From contig NZ_AOCN01000027.1 of NCBI RefSeq assembly GCF_000350525.1, positions 27,101-91,100 on the forward strand: a stretch of 64,000 nucleotides of DNA, in the 5' to 3' direction. Every line of letters starts with the position of its first letter. Within the stretch, counting starts at the first letter, position 1. Below the pieces are notes generated by a model. That model was not told the DNA's origin. It made no database searches and saw only the letters and a program-made list of their open reading frames with translations. Below, piece by piece: positions 45,466 through 57,359 of this stretch. This DNA is from Leucobacter salsicius M1-8. GTDB taxonomy: Bacteria > Actinomycetota > Actinomycetes > Actinomycetales > Microbacteriaceae. The position numbers and the translations under genes are program-made.

Positions 45466-46077
45466 TTACGCGTCCTTCTTCGGGCCGAGCTGGTCGATGA
45501 TGGTCTTCGCGACGTCCTGCATCGTGAGGCGGCGATCCATCGACGCCTTCTGGATCCAGCGAAACGCCTCGGGCTCGGACAGGCCCATCTTGTCGTTCAG
45601 GATGCCCTTGGCACGATCAACGAGCTTGCGGGTCTCGAAGCGCTCGGCGAGGTCAGCAACCTCGTTCTCGAGCGTCGTGATCTGCTCGAAGCGCGAGAGC
45701 GCGATTTCGATCGCGGGGATCAGGTCAGCGGGGGTAAAGGGCTTCACAACGTACGCGAGGGCGCCTGCTTCGCTGGCACGCTTCACGAGCTCGGTCTGGC
45801 TGAACGCAGTCAGCAGTACGACGGGAGCGATGTTGTCCTTGTTGATCTGCTCAGCGGCAGAGATGCCGTCAAGCTTGGGCATCTTGACATCCATCACAAC
45901 GACGTCAGGGCGCAGCTCTTCGACGAGGCGCACGGCCTCTTCACCGTCGCCGGCCTCACCAACTACGTCGAAGCCATTGTCGCGAAGCGTTTCAACGATG
46001 TCGAGGCGGATCAGGGACTCGTCTTCCGCGACGACAACGCGTCGCGAAGCGCTCGGGGCAGTGCTCTGGTCATTCAC
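45466..46077 (-). CDS. pdtaR: ANTAR-domain response regulator (PdtaR-like)
   Basis: The product is 203 residues. The receiver domain has AEDESLIRLD, the phosphate-acceptor D63 in VVMDVKMPKLDG and the conserved Lys in YVVKPF. A coiled linker and C-terminal ANTAR RNA-binding domain follow (VDRAKGILNDKMGLSEPEAFRW). PdtaR of M. tuberculosis is the output protein of the PdtaS kinase and acts by transcription antitermination on hairpin RNAs. The kinase gene is not in this window. Confidence 0.92.
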   Translation of the reverse strand: MNDQSTAPSASRRVVVAEDESLIRLDIVETLRDNGFDVVGEAGDGEEAVRLVEELRPDVVVMDVKMPKLDGISAAEQINKDNIAPVVLLTAFSQTELVKRASEAGALAYVVKPFTPADLIPAIEIALSRFEQITTLENEVADLAERFETRKLVDRAKGILNDKMGLSEPEAFRWIQKASMDRRLTMQDVAKTIIDQLGPKKDA

Positions 46078-46252
46078 CCCCCTAGTTTACGACATTGTTA
46101 CTTTGAATGTTGCTGAAGATACTCAGGGTGTGCCCCAAGGCCGCTTGACATTGGGGCTGGAGTTTGAGTGTCGAAGCTGGGCGGTTCGATTCTTGCGCCG
46201 CGGCCGTCCTGCGATAGTGTGTTCTTTGGTGATGCGCCCGTATTGGGCGCAC

Positions 46253-46258
46253 TAGAAT
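46253..46258 (+). promoter_or_regulatory. Possible -10 element of tRNA-Leu
   Basis: TAGAAT lies 21 bp before the tRNA. A perfect 6-bp dyad GCGCCC/GGGCGC (46234-46239 with 46245-46250) is just upstream, and no clear -35 is seen. The remaining 46078-46252 region holds no gene I can support. Confidence 0.35.
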
Positions 46259-46279
46259 CATCAGCACAACAGAATATTT

Positions 46280-46364
46280 GCCGGATTGGTGGAATTGGCA
46301 GACACGGCGCACTCAAAATGCGCTGCCGAAAGGTGTACGGGTTCGAGTCCCGTATCCGGTACCA
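46280..46364 (+). tRNA. tRNA-Leu (CAA anticodon)
   Basis: This is a class II tRNA with a long variable arm (TGCCGAAAGGTGT region). Acceptor GCCGGAT pairs with ATCCGGT (G-T closing pair). The anticodon stem GCGCA/TGCGC encloses a loop with CAA at 46314-46316. The T arm is ACGGG-TTCGAGT-CCCGT and the CCA end is encoded. It reads TTG codons. Confidence 0.95.
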
Positions 46365-46368
46365 CGTT

Positions 46369-46413
46369 CAAGGCCGCTACCCAGCTAGTTCACACTGGCG
46401 GGTAGCGGCCTTG
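46369..46413 (+). terminator. Terminator after tRNA-Leu
   Basis: A 14-bp stem (46369-46382 with 46400-46413) encloses a 17-nt loop that can itself pair. The T-run is weak. It may also end the convergent DUF2165 transcript. Confidence 0.65.
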
Positions 46414-46437
46414 TCGCATTTCATCGCTGCGGAGCGA

Positions 46438-47004
46438 TCACTCTGTTACGGGCGTCTCCCCCCGCCGCCACTGGGCACTGGGCAGGTGCAGCAGCACGAG
46501 GCCAATACCGGAGATCATGATGTTTCGGATCGCGGTGTCGAGTCCATTCCAAGCTTGTGAGCGCCACATCTGGAACCATTCGCCGCCCACTGCAATGAAT
46601 CCGCCGGCGAACAGCAGCACGATGAGCAGCAATCCGATACTGGCCCAGGTGCGGCCTGCGTCAAACGAGGCCGAACTAAAGCACGCGCGGAGTAGCAGCA
46701 CGAACCCCACGATGAGTGCGACCGCGGCGGCCGTCTCGAGCACGATGATGGCGATGTACCCCAGGTTCCACATCACGGGGTTGTCGATGGCGTGCCACAT
46801 CACGTCGGGGTCCAGGCCTTCGCCCGGCGGCTGCCCGAAGTTGGTGGTGTCCATCGACAGGACATGCTGCACGAAGGCGAAATTCGTGCTGTAGTCGGTA
46901 ATGTTGCCAAACGCCACGAGCAGGATGTAGAGCCCGTTCACGAAGACAAAGATGGTGACCGCGAATGGCAACGTGCCGAGCACACGCCACCCCCGCACCG
47001 GCAC
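46438..47004 (-). CDS. DUF2165 family membrane protein
   Basis: The product is 188 residues with four membrane helices. DUF2165 landmarks are NFAFVQHVLSMDTTNF, a central helix with the Glu in IIVLETAAAV, and FIAVGGEWFQMWRSQAWNG. The only in-frame start is GTG 47004, without a convincing ribosome site. An ATG in the same frame lies 11 codons upstream (MNTSAARS) but a TGA stands between. So the gene either uses the GTG or has acquired an early stop. Function of the family is unknown. Confidence 0.75.
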   Translation of the reverse strand: MPVRGWRVLGTLPFAVTIFVFVNGLYILLVAFGNITDYSTNFAFVQHVLSMDTTNFGQPPGEGLDPDVMWHAIDNPVMWNLGYIAIIVLETAAAVALIVGFVLLLRACFSSASFDAGRTWASIGLLLIVLLFAGGFIAVGGEWFQMWRSQAWNGLDTAIRNIMISGIGLVLLHLPSAQWRRGETPVTE

Positions 47005-47061
47005 CTGTCACGATCGAGCGGCTGACGTGTTCATGTGGCCACAGTAGCCCTCACTCACCAA

Positions 47062-47104
47062 ATGCAATAGAGCCCGGATCATAACGATCCGGGCTCTATT
47101 GCAT
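47062..47104 (-). terminator. Terminator after gatB
   Basis: A perfect 19-bp stem (47062-47080 with 47086-47104) with an ATAAC loop starts 12 bp beyond the gatB stop on the reverse strand. It is the strongest hairpin in the window. Confidence 0.85.
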
Positions 47105-47116
47105 ACTGTAGGGGGA

Positions 47117-48631
47117 CTACTGTGCTGCGCGCTCCAGCACGAGCTCGCGCACGCGGGCCGCGTCGGCCTGGCCGCGCATCGCCTTCATGACGGAACCGAT
47201 GACCGCACCGGCGGCCTGGACCTTGCCGTCACGAATCTTCTCGAGCACGTCGGGCTGCTGCGCGAGCGCAGCGTCGATGGCTTCGATCAGCGGGCCGTCG
47301 TCGGAGACGATCGCGAGGCCGCGGGCCTCGACGATCTCCGCTGCGGTGCCCTCGCCGTCGATGACACCCTGCAACACCTGGCGGGCGAGCTTGTCGTTAA
47401 GCGTTCCCGCGTCAACGAGCTCGACCACAGACACGATCTGCGCGGGCGTGATCAGGTCGATGGGCTGGACCGAACGCTCGTTTGCGATACGTGCGATCTC
47501 GCCCGTCCACCACTTACGTGCGGTCTGGGCGGGAACGCCGGCGGCGACGGTGTTCTCGATGGCGCCGACGAGGCCCGCGTTCACCACGTCCTGGTACTCG
47601 AGCGTCGAGAACTTCCATTCGTTGCGCAGGCGACGCGTGCGCAACGTGGGATGCTCGGGAAGCGTTGCTCGTAGCTCCTCGACCAGCTCGCGTGAGGGCG
47701 TGAGCGGCGAGAGATCGGGCTCAGGGAAGTAGCGGTAGTCGTCGGCGTCGCTCTTAGGGCGGCCGGGCGAGGTCTCGCCGGTGTCTTCATGCCAGTGACG
47801 CGTCTCCTGGGTGATCGAACCACCCTCCGCGAGAATTGCGGCCTGGCGCTGAATCTCGAACCGCACCGCACGCTCGATCGAGCGCAGCGAGTTCACATTC
47901 TTCGTCTCGGTGCGCGTGCCCAGTACGCTCATGCCGGCGTCCTCGTTGCCGCGGGGGCGCAGCGAAACGTTTGCGTCGCAGCGAATGTTACCGCGCTCCA
48001 TGCGTGCGTCAGAGATACCAAGCGCGATAACCATGTCACGGATCACCGAGACATAGGCCGAGGCGACCTCGGGGGTGTCGGCCTCGCCGCCGAAGATGGG
48101 GCGAGTCACAATCTCGACGAGCGGAACGCCCGCGCGGTTGTAATCAACGAGCGAGTACTCGGCGCCCTGGATGCGGCCAGTCGAACCACCAACGTGGTTC
48201 AGCTTGCCGGCGTCCTCCTCCATGTGCGCGCGCTCGATGGGCACGTTGATCACGCGACCCGAAGCGAGCTCGATCTCGACCTCGCCGTCGTGAGCGATCG
48301 GATCATCGAACTGCGAGATCTGATAGTTCTTCGACATGTCGGGGTAGAAGTAGTTCTTGCGGGCGAAGCCCGACACCTCTGCGATCTCGCACCCCAGGGC
48401 GAGCCCCAGGCGGATCGAGTAGCGCACGGCCTCATCGTTGACGACGGGCATTGCGCCCGGAAGCCCGAGGCAGACCGGCGTCAGGTTCGTGTTCGGCTCG
48501 GCTCCGAAGGTATTGGGGGCCGAAGAGAACATCTTGGTCTTCGTGTTGAGCTCTACGTGCACCTCGAGGCCGATCACCGGCTCGAAGCGTTCGAGGGCTT
48601 CCTCGAAGCTCATCAGCTTGGTCTTTGCCAT
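47117..48631 (-). CDS. gatB: Asp-tRNA(Asn)/Glu-tRNA(Gln) amidotransferase subunit B
   Basis: The product is 504 residues. GatB binds the misacylated tRNA and activates the carboxylate. Landmarks are EPVIGLEVHVELNTKTKMFS, KNYFYPDMSKNYQISQ and the C-terminal YqeY-like helical domain (VRELVLERAA). It overlaps the gatA stop by one base. With gatA and gatC it forms a complete amidotransferase for making Gln-tRNA and/or Asn-tRNA. Confidence 0.96.
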   Translation of the reverse strand: MAKTKLMSFEEALERFEPVIGLEVHVELNTKTKMFSSAPNTFGAEPNTNLTPVCLGLPGAMPVVNDEAVRYSIRLGLALGCEIAEVSGFARKNYFYPDMSKNYQISQFDDPIAHDGEVEIELASGRVINVPIERAHMEEDAGKLNHVGGSTGRIQGAEYSLVDYNRAGVPLVEIVTRPIFGGEADTPEVASAYVSVIRDMVIALGISDARMERGNIRCDANVSLRPRGNEDAGMSVLGTRTETKNVNSLRSIERAVRFEIQRQAAILAEGGSITQETRHWHEDTGETSPGRPKSDADDYRYFPEPDLSPLTPSRELVEELRATLPEHPTLRTRRLRNEWKFSTLEYQDVVNAGLVGAIENTVAAGVPAQTARKWWTGEIARIANERSVQPIDLITPAQIVSVVELVDAGTLNDKLARQVLQGVIDGEGTAAEIVEARGLAIVSDDGPLIEAIDAALAQQPDVLEKIRDGKVQAAGAVIGSVMKAMRGQADAARVRELVLERAAQ

Positions 48632-50166
48632 TAGTTCGCTGCCTTTCGTGCCATGCTGCCTGCGAGTGCGGGGGCCTGAGTCCAGAACGGTGAGCCGTCG
48701 CGCGCAGTGATGAGCTGCTCAACAGCGGCACCCGCGCGATACATGCGTGCGTCCTCGTAGGCGGGGGCAATGATCTGCAGTCCGACGGGCAGGCCGTCTT
48801 CTGCTGCCGTGCCGATGGGCAGGCTAATGCCGGGCAGACCCGCGAGGTTCGCGGGAATGGTGGTGGCGTCGTTGATGTAATCCTGCATCGGATCTGCGTT
48901 GTGCGTGCCCAGGTTCCATGCGGTCGTGGGGGCGGTGGGCGACATGATGACGTCGACCTGCTCGAAGGCGGCCGCGAAGTCGCGCTGAATCAGCGTGCGG
49001 ACCTTCTGCGCGCTGCCGTAGTACGCGTCGTAGTAACCGGCCGACAGGGCGTAGGTGCCGAGGATGATGCGGCGCTTAACCTCGGGACCAAAGCCCGCGG
49101 CGCGCGTCGCGCTCATGACGTCCTGGACGGTGCCGCCGGCGTCGGGAGTCACGCGCATACCGAAGCGAACCGAGTCGTACTTTGCAAGGTTGCTCGAAGC
49201 CTCGGCGGGCAGGATCAGGTAGTACGCGGCCACCGCGTACTCGAAGTGCGGCGCGTCGATCTCGACGATCTCGGCTCCTGCGGCGGTGATCATGGCGAGC
49301 GTTTCATCGAAGCGTGCCTTCACGCCGGGCTGCACGCCGTCGAGCATCAGCTGCTTTACGACGCCAACGCGCAGGCCCTTAAGCGATGCCGGATCGGCGC
49401 CGCCCAGTGCAGCCGCGGCCATTGACGGCCACTCGAAGTTGAGCGAGGTTGCGTCGTGTGCGTCGTGGCCGGCGATGACATCGTGCAGCAGCGCCGTGTC
49501 GAGCACGTCTCGGCCGCAAGGGCCAATCTGGTCGAGCGAAGACGCGAGCGCGATGGCACCGTAACGGCTGACGCCACCGTAGGTCGGCTTTGCACCAACG
49601 GTGCCGGTGAGCGCTGCGGGCTGACGGATGGAGCCGCCGGTGTCGCTGCCGAGGGCGAGGGGCGCCTGGAATGCGGCCACGGCTGCGGCCGAACCACCGC
49701 CCGATCCGCCGGGAACACGGGTCGTGTCCCAGGGGTTGGCGGTGGGACCGTATGCCGAGTTCTCGGTGGCCGAACCCATGGCGAACTCGTCCATGTTGGT
49801 CTTGCCGATTGAGACAAGACCTGCGGCGCGGGCCTTGGCCACGGCGGTCGCGTCAAACGGCGACTGGTATCCCTCGAGAATCTTGGAACCTGCAGTCGCG
49901 GGCATGTCGGTGGTGACCAGCACGTCCTTGACCGCGAGCGGAACGCCGGCGAGCGCGCCGAGGGTCTCACCTGCGGTGCGGCGTGCATCGACCTCGCGCG
50001 CGGCGGCGAGCGATGCCTCCGCGCGCGTTGCGAGGAACGCGTTGAGCGTGCCATCGACGGCCGAGATCTGATCGAGGTGGGCCTGCGCGGCCTCGACAGC
50101 AGAAACATCGCCGGCGGCGATCTTGCCCGCGAGCTGAGCTGCGGTCAGCGTAATCAATTCACTCAT
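48631..50166 (-). CDS. gatA: Asp-tRNA(Asn)/Glu-tRNA(Gln) amidotransferase subunit A
   Basis: The product is 511 residues of the amidase-signature family. The Ser-cisSer-Lys triad lies in [18 protein letters not shown] and [17 protein letters not shown], with the nucleophile in [15 protein letters not shown]. It releases ammonia from glutamine and channels it to GatB. It follows gatC by nine bases. Confidence 0.96.
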   Translation of the reverse strand: MSELITLTAAQLAGKIAAGDVSAVEAAQAHLDQISAVDGTLNAFLATRAEASLAAAREVDARRTAGETLGALAGVPLAVKDVLVTTDMPATAGSKILEGYQSPFDATAVAKARAAGLVSIGKTNMDEFAMGSATENSAYGPTANPWDTTRVPGGSGGGSAAAVAAFQAPLALGSDTGGSIRQPAALTGTVGAKPTYGGVSRYGAIALASSLDQIGPCGRDVLDTALLHDVIAGHDAHDATSLNFEWPSMAAAALGGADPASLKGLRVGVVKQLMLDGVQPGVKARFDETLAMITAAGAEIVEIDAPHFEYAVAAYYLILPAEASSNLAKYDSVRFGMRVTPDAGGTVQDVMSATRAAGFGPEVKRRIILGTYALSAGYYDAYYGSAQKVRTLIQRDFAAAFEQVDVIMSPTAPTTAWNLGTHNADPMQDYINDATTIPANLAGLPGISLPIGTAAEDGLPVGLQIIAPAYEDARMYRAGAAVEQLITARDGSPFWTQAPALAGSMARKAAN

Positions 50167-50175
50167 GGCTCTCCC

Positions 50176-50499
50176 CTACTGCTCTTCGCCGAGAATCGAG
50201 GACACGCGGAACATGCCGTCGTAGACTTCGGGCGCGTTGGCGAGCGCCTCTTCGCGGGTCAACTGGTCGGTGATCACGTCGGGACGAGTCACGTTGTTCA
50301 GCGGAATGGGGTGGCTGGTGGCGGGCACCTCCGGTGCTGCCACCTCGCTCACCTTGGCGATATTCGTGAGAATCGCTCCAATGTCACTCGAAAGTGAGTT
50401 GACCTCTTCATCGGTGAGGGCGATCTGGGCGAGGCCCGCGAGATGCTGCACGGTCTCTACCGTGATCTCGCTGCTCGCGCCCGCTGGCGTTTCAGGCAT
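50176..50499 (-). CDS. gatC: Asp-tRNA(Asn)/Glu-tRNA(Gln) amidotransferase subunit C
   Basis: The product is 107 residues, the small subunit that holds GatA and GatB together. It has the usual VQHLAGLAQIALTDEEV start and the C-terminal NVTRPDVITDQLTREEALANAP. It is first in the gatC-gatA-gatB operon. Confidence 0.95.
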   Translation of the reverse strand: MPETPAGASSEITVETVQHLAGLAQIALTDEEVNSLSSDIGAILTNIAKVSEVAAPEVPATSHPIPLNNVTRPDVITDQLTREEALANAPEVYDGMFRVSSILGEEQ

Positions 50500-50582
50500 G
50501 CTGCTCCATCGTTACGTCGGAACGAAATAGGTTCGTTGAACCCTACTATCCTAGCGAGCCGTCGCGGAGTAGCAGCCGAACG

Positions 50583-51242
50583 CTACGTCTGGGCGGGTAC
50601 GGTGGCCAGCGACACCCGCGACCCGTCGGCGTTCCACAGCCCCGAACAGCCTCTGCGGTGGCTCTGCACCAGGTGCACGTCGACGATACCCATCGCTGAC
50701 ATCAGGGCGTAGAGCGTCGTGGGACCCACAAACGAAAACCCCCGCCGCTTGAGTTCTTTCGCGAGGGCGACCGACTCCGCGGAGGTCGAGGGGACCTGCG
50801 CGTCGGTCGTCGGGGCGGGCGAGTGCTCGGGCATCGCCGACCACACGAGCTCTGACAGCGTGCCGCCCGCCGCGTGCAGCTCGAGGATGGCGCGGGCGTT
50901 GGTGATGGTGGCCCATATCTTGCGTCGGTTGCGAATGATCTCGGCATTGCCCATGAGTTCAGCCACTTCGGCCTCACCATACGCCGCAACCTGCTTCGGA
51001 TCGAAGCCTTGAAACGCCCGCCGAAACGCATCGCGCTTGCGCAAGATCGTGAGCCATGACAGCCCCGACTGGAAGGCTTCAAGGCTGAGGCGCTCAAAGA
51101 CGCCGGCCTCCGTGGTCACCGGCATGCCCCACTCCGTGTCGTAGTACTCGGTGAGCAGCGGGTCTGTGGTCGCCCAGGCCGCGCGTACCGGCGGCACCTC
51201 ACCTGCGGTTGGTGGGGCTGCCACTGCAGCGGTGTTCGTCAT
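50583..51242 (-). CDS. tag: DNA-3-methyladenine glycosylase I
   Basis: The product is 219 residues. It removes 3-methyladenine from alkylated DNA. Tag-family landmarks are YYDTEWGMPV, FERLSLEAFQSGLSWLTILRKRDAFR and GFSFVGPTTLYALMSAMGIVDVH (in part). The zinc-binding His near the C-terminus is in VQSHRRGC. It is a single gene with 143 bp to ligA upstream. Confidence 0.93.
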   Translation of the reverse strand: MTNTAAVAAPPTAGEVPPVRAAWATTDPLLTEYYDTEWGMPVTTEAGVFERLSLEAFQSGLSWLTILRKRDAFRRAFQGFDPKQVAAYGEAEVAELMGNAEIIRNRRKIWATITNARAILELHAAGGTLSELVWSAMPEHSPAPTTDAQVPSTSAESVALAKELKRRGFSFVGPTTLYALMSAMGIVDVHLVQSHRRGCSGLWNADGSRVSLATVPAQT

Positions 51243-51385
51243 CTCGGTTCTCCTCCGAAGCTCACGCGGGGCGGGGCAAGTCCATTTAGCGTAACCACGT
51301 CCCGGGCCCCAAGAGGGCCCGAATTCGAATCTGTGGATAACTCATCGGATCCGCGTGATCGCGCCCGCTGTGGACGCCTCGGGTG

Positions 51386-53749
<2,364 letters not shown>

Positions 53750-53770
53750 TCAAGTGTAGATTGTGCGGGG

Positions 53771-54979
53771 CTAGTGTGCCCCGACAAACTCATCAGCGAG
53801 TGCATCAGTCGCCGCGTCGTCCGATCCGGCCGCCTCCGCGGGCACCGCGCGGTCGATCGTGAACTGGCCCAGCACTCGCGTGCCCACGTAGACGACGGCC
53901 GTCTGGCCGGGAGCCACCCCGAGCAGCGGCTCGGCATGCTCGAGATCAATGTCTACGACGAGCTCGTGGGTCGCGTCCGCACGGTGCTCCTCGGTGCGCT
54001 CCGACTCCAGAATGGGAATCAACCGCGCAAACCCGGGTACCGGATCGGCGTGGGCGCGAATCTGCACCTCGCAGTTGAACTGCTCAGCCACGTCAAACCC
54101 GGGCTCACCCGCCCAGCTATAGCGTCCGCCGGCGATCCGAGTAATCGCGAGGCTCTCGCGTGGCCCCACGACCACCTGGTTGGACACCGGGCGAATCGAC
54201 AGCACAAACCGCGGCTTGCCGTCGGCCGCGGGTCTGCCGATCGCGAGTCCACGCCGTTGCCCTACCGTGTAACCGTGCGCGCCGTCGTGCTGGCCGACCA
54301 CGTCGCCCGTCTCGTCCACGATGTCACCCGGGGTGCGGTTCAAGTGGTCGGAGAGCCAACCACGTGTGTCGCCATCGGGAATAAAGCAGATGTCGTGGCT
54401 GTCGGGCTTTTGCGCGACCTGGAGCCCGCGCTCGGCCGCCTCGGCTCGAATGAGCTGCTTCGAGGGCGTGTCACCCAGCGGGAAGTAGCAGTGTGCGAGC
54501 TGCTTCTCAGTGAGCACGCCCAGCACATACGACTGGTCCTTCGCCCACGCGCTCGCGCGGTGCAGCTGCGGCCCGTTGGGGCCCGGTTCGAGCGTGGCGT
54601 AGTGTCCCGTCGCGACGGCGTCGAAGCCGAGCGCGATGGCTTTGTCGAGCAGCGCCTGAAACTTAATCTTCTCGTTGCACCGCATGCACGGGTTGGGGGT
54701 GCGCCCCGCGGCATACTCGGCGATGAAGTCGTCGACGACGTCTTCCTTGAAGCGCTCGCTGAGGTCCCACACATAAAAGGGGATCTCCAGCAGGTTCGCC
54801 GCGCGCCGCGCGTCCATGGCGTCTTCCACCGTGCAGCATCCGCGCGATCCGGTGCGAATTGTGCCCGGCATTCGGCTCAGGGCGAGGTGTACGCCAACGA
54901 CTTCGTGCCCCGCTTCAACGGCGCGCGCTGCCGCCACTGCGGAGTCCACGCCACCGCTCATAGCCGCCAAGATTTTCAT
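53771..54979 (-). CDS. mnmA: tRNA-specific 2-thiouridylase MnmA
   Basis: The product is 402 residues. It thiolates U34 of Lys, Glu and Gln tRNAs. The PP-loop SGGVDS is at 8-13, followed by [14 protein letters not shown] with one catalytic Cys, ATGHYA and [11 protein letters not shown] with the second Cys. The next upstream gene encodes a cysteine desulfurase, the likely sulfur source. They are separated by 96 bp on the same strand. Confidence 0.95.
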   Translation of the reverse strand: MKILAAMSGGVDSAVAAARAVEAGHEVVGVHLALSRMPGTIRTGSRGCCTVEDAMDARRAANLLEIPFYVWDLSERFKEDVVDDFIAEYAAGRTPNPCMRCNEKIKFQALLDKAIALGFDAVATGHYATLEPGPNGPQLHRASAWAKDQSYVLGVLTEKQLAHCYFPLGDTPSKQLIRAEAAERGLQVAQKPDSHDICFIPDGDTRGWLSDHLNRTPGDIVDETGDVVGQHDGAHGYTVGQRRGLAIGRPAADGKPRFVLSIRPVSNQVVVGPRESLAITRIAGGRYSWAGEPGFDVAEQFNCEVQIRAHADPVPGFARLIPILESERTEEHRADATHELVVDIDLEHAEPLLGVAPGQTAVVYVGTRVLGQFTIDRAVPAEAAGSDDAATDALADEFVGAH

Positions 54980-55075
54980 CAGGATAGTCTACTCGCCTCG
55001 GTCTGTGTACGACCCACATTCGAGCAATTGACAGGCGCGTCGCTCACTCCAGACCAGCCTGTTACGACGGGACAC

Positions 55076-56254
55076 CTAGGACAGGCCGGCGACGCGTGCG
55101 CGCGCGACCGCTGCGGGCAACGCCTCGAGCAGCGCGTCGATCTCGCTGTCGGCCGTGTCTGGCCCAATTGTGAAGCGCAGCGCCCCGGCGGCTTCGTCCT
55201 CGGGCACGCCCATGGCGAGGAGTACGTGCGAGGTTTCGTGCACGCCCGCCTGACACGCGGAACCCACCGATGCCGAGACCCCGGCGGCATCCAGCAGAAA
55301 CACGAGCGAGTCCCCCTGGCATCCGGGGAAGGTGAAGTGCGCATTGCCCACCAGCCGTGACTCGGCGCCAGGCCCGCGCATCACGGCCTCGGGTGCGACC
55401 TCGCGCACGCCCGACACCAGCCGGTCGCGCAGCACGCGGGTGCGCGCGATGCGCTCCGCCCAGGGTTCCCCGCGGTCGTCGAGCGCCAGATCGATCGCGG
55501 CCGCAAACGCCACGGCGCCCGCAACATTCTGGGATCCGGATCGCGCGCGCTGCTGCGTGCCTCCGTGCATCAGCGGATCCGCGACCGTGCGGCGCCCCAG
55601 CACCAGCGCGCCCACCCCGACCGGGCCACCGATCTTGTGTGCCGAGACGCTGAGCGCCGCGGCGCCGGTCGCGGCGAAGTCGATGCGCTCCTGGCCCAGG
55701 GCCGCCACGGCGTCGACGTGCACGGGAATGCCGTGTGTACGCGCAACGGCGCAGAGCTCGGCCACGGGCTGCACGGTACCCACCTCGTTGTTCGCCCACA
55801 TCAGGGTCGCGAGCGCGACCTGATCCGGCCCAGCCTGAGCGATGGCGTGCGCAAGCGCCTCGGGCGTGATGCCACCCGTGGCATCGATCGGCACCTCGAG
55901 CAGCGTCGCGCCCTGCGTCTCCGCGAGCCACTGCGCGGCCTCGAAGGTCGCGTGGTGCTCGCCTGCGGCCACGAGGATCACCGGGCCCGATCCGGCACGC
56001 CTGCGCGCCCAGAACATGCCCTTAATCGCGAGATTGATGGATTCAGTGCCGCCGCCCGTGAGAATCGTCTCAGCCCGGTCGCAACCGAGCGCCGAGGCGA
56101 TCCGGTCGCGCGCGGTCTCGAGCGCTTCGCTTGCGAGCTGCCCGTGCTGGTGCGTCGAAGACGGGTTTCCCACCACTCCGAGTGCGTCGAGGTACGCCTC
56201 GCGCACCTCGCGGGGCATGGGCGAGGTGGCGGCGTGATCGAGATAGGCGCGCAC
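55076..56254 (-). CDS. Cysteine desulfurase (IscS/NifS family)
   Basis: The product is 392 residues from a GTG at 56254 with GAGGAAC upstream. It is a PLP enzyme that takes sulfur from cysteine. YLDHAATSPMP begins the protein, the PLP lysine is K207 in SVSAHKIGG, and the persulfide Cys is in GSACQAG. Placement before mnmA suggests it feeds tRNA thiolation; a role in Fe-S assembly is also possible. Confidence 0.93.
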   Translation of the reverse strand: MRAYLDHAATSPMPREVREAYLDALGVVGNPSSTHQHGQLASEALETARDRIASALGCDRAETILTGGGTESINLAIKGMFWARRRAGSGPVILVAAGEHHATFEAAQWLAETQGATLLEVPIDATGGITPEALAHAIAQAGPDQVALATLMWANNEVGTVQPVAELCAVARTHGIPVHVDAVAALGQERIDFAATGAAALSVSAHKIGGPVGVGALVLGRRTVADPLMHGGTQQRARSGSQNVAGAVAFAAAIDLALDDRGEPWAERIARTRVLRDRLVSGVREVAPEAVMRGPGAESRLVGNAHFTFPGCQGDSLVFLLDAAGVSASVGSACQAGVHETSHVLLAMGVPEDEAAGALRFTIGPDTADSEIDALLEALPAAVARARVAGLS

Positions 56255-56285
56255 GGGGGTGGTTCCTCGGGTTGCAGGTGCCGGA

Positions 56286-57293
56286 TTAGTACATCAGGTT
56301 CGCGAGCTGGCCCCGGGCCGCGATCACGCGCGGATCCGCGACGCCAACGACCTCGAACAGCTCGAGCAGCCGCTCGCGAATCTGGGCACGCCCTTCGGCG
56401 TCCTGCTCGGCGAAGAGGTCGAGCAGTCGCAGGAAACCGTCCTCAATATGCCCGCCCGAGACATCAAGGTCTGCCACGCGCAGCTGCGCTTCGACGTCCT
56501 TCGGGTTGAGACCCGCGGCCGAGCGAATCTCGTCGATGCTGTAGCCCTGGAGCCGGTGCAGCAGCTTGACCTGCACGAGGGCCGCGCGGGCCACGGCATC
56601 GGCGGGAGCCTTCTTCAACACCAGCTCCCACTCGGCGATCGCGGTCGCAAAGTCGCCGTTCTCGCCAGCCTCCACCGCGGCGCGGTGTGCCTCGGGAATC
56701 TCGGGCTCGGCGGGAGCCGCGGGCTCAGCGCCCTCGCCTCCCACGGCCTGCTGGGTATCGGGGGCGCTGACGCGACCGGTCACGCCCTGTTGTGCCGCAA
56801 GCTGCAGCAGCTGGTTGAAGTACTCGCGCACCTGCGCCTCGGGCATCGCGCCCTGGAAGAGCGGTACTGGGCGGCCCGCCACGAGCGCCACCACGGTGGG
56901 AATGCTCTGTGCCTGGAACGCCTGCGCGATACCGGGGTTCGAGTCGACGTCAACCTTGGCGAGCAGCAGCTGACCGCCGAACTCGCGGGTGAGCTGCTCG
57001 AGGATGGGGCCGAGCGTCTTGCACGGCTGGCACCATTCGGCCCACAGGTCGATCACAACGGGGACGACAGCCGAGAGCTGGGCAACCTGCTCGAACGTGT
57101 CGTCGGTGACGTCGAGCACGAGCGAGGGCACGTCGACGGTCTGGTGGGACGCGCCGGAAGCCCCGGGGCCAGCTGCGCCGCCGGGTGCGGCTTGGCCGGT
57201 GGCGGCGGCCTGCGCCTGGGCCTGGTGGCGTGCGGCCAGGTGGCTGAGATCGACGCCGCCTCCGGGCAGGCGCTCTGGCATCGGGTTACTCAT
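56286..57293 (-). CDS. Thioredoxin-TPR protein (CnoX/YbbN-like)
   Basis: The product is 335 residues from ATG 57293, with GGAGGA upstream. An Ala/Gln-rich start of about 50 residues leads into a thioredoxin domain with WAEWCQPC (C88 and C91). An Ala/Glu-rich linker and C-terminal TPR-like helices follow (EAHRAAVEAGENGDFATAI, RAALVQVKLL). E. coli CnoX has the same layout and protects and hands proteins to GroEL. Unlike that protein it keeps a full CxxC pair, so redox activity is likely. Confidence 0.85.
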   Translation of the reverse strand: MSNPMPERLPGGGVDLSHLAARHQAQAQAAATGQAAPGGAAGPGASGASHQTVDVPSLVLDVTDDTFEQVAQLSAVVPVVIDLWAEWCQPCKTLGPILEQLTREFGGQLLLAKVDVDSNPGIAQAFQAQSIPTVVALVAGRPVPLFQGAMPEAQVREYFNQLLQLAAQQGVTGRVSAPDTQQAVGGEGAEPAAPAEPEIPEAHRAAVEAGENGDFATAIAEWELVLKKAPADAVARAALVQVKLLHRLQGYSIDEIRSAAGLNPKDVEAQLRVADLDVSGGHIEDGFLRLLDLFAEQDAEGRAQIRERLLELFEVVGVADPRVIAARGQLANLMY

Positions 57294-57359
57294 CGTGGGG
57301 TCCTCCAAGGTAGTTCGGTACAGCTCGTGCGGGTCAACCAGTGCAACCAGTCAGTGCGA

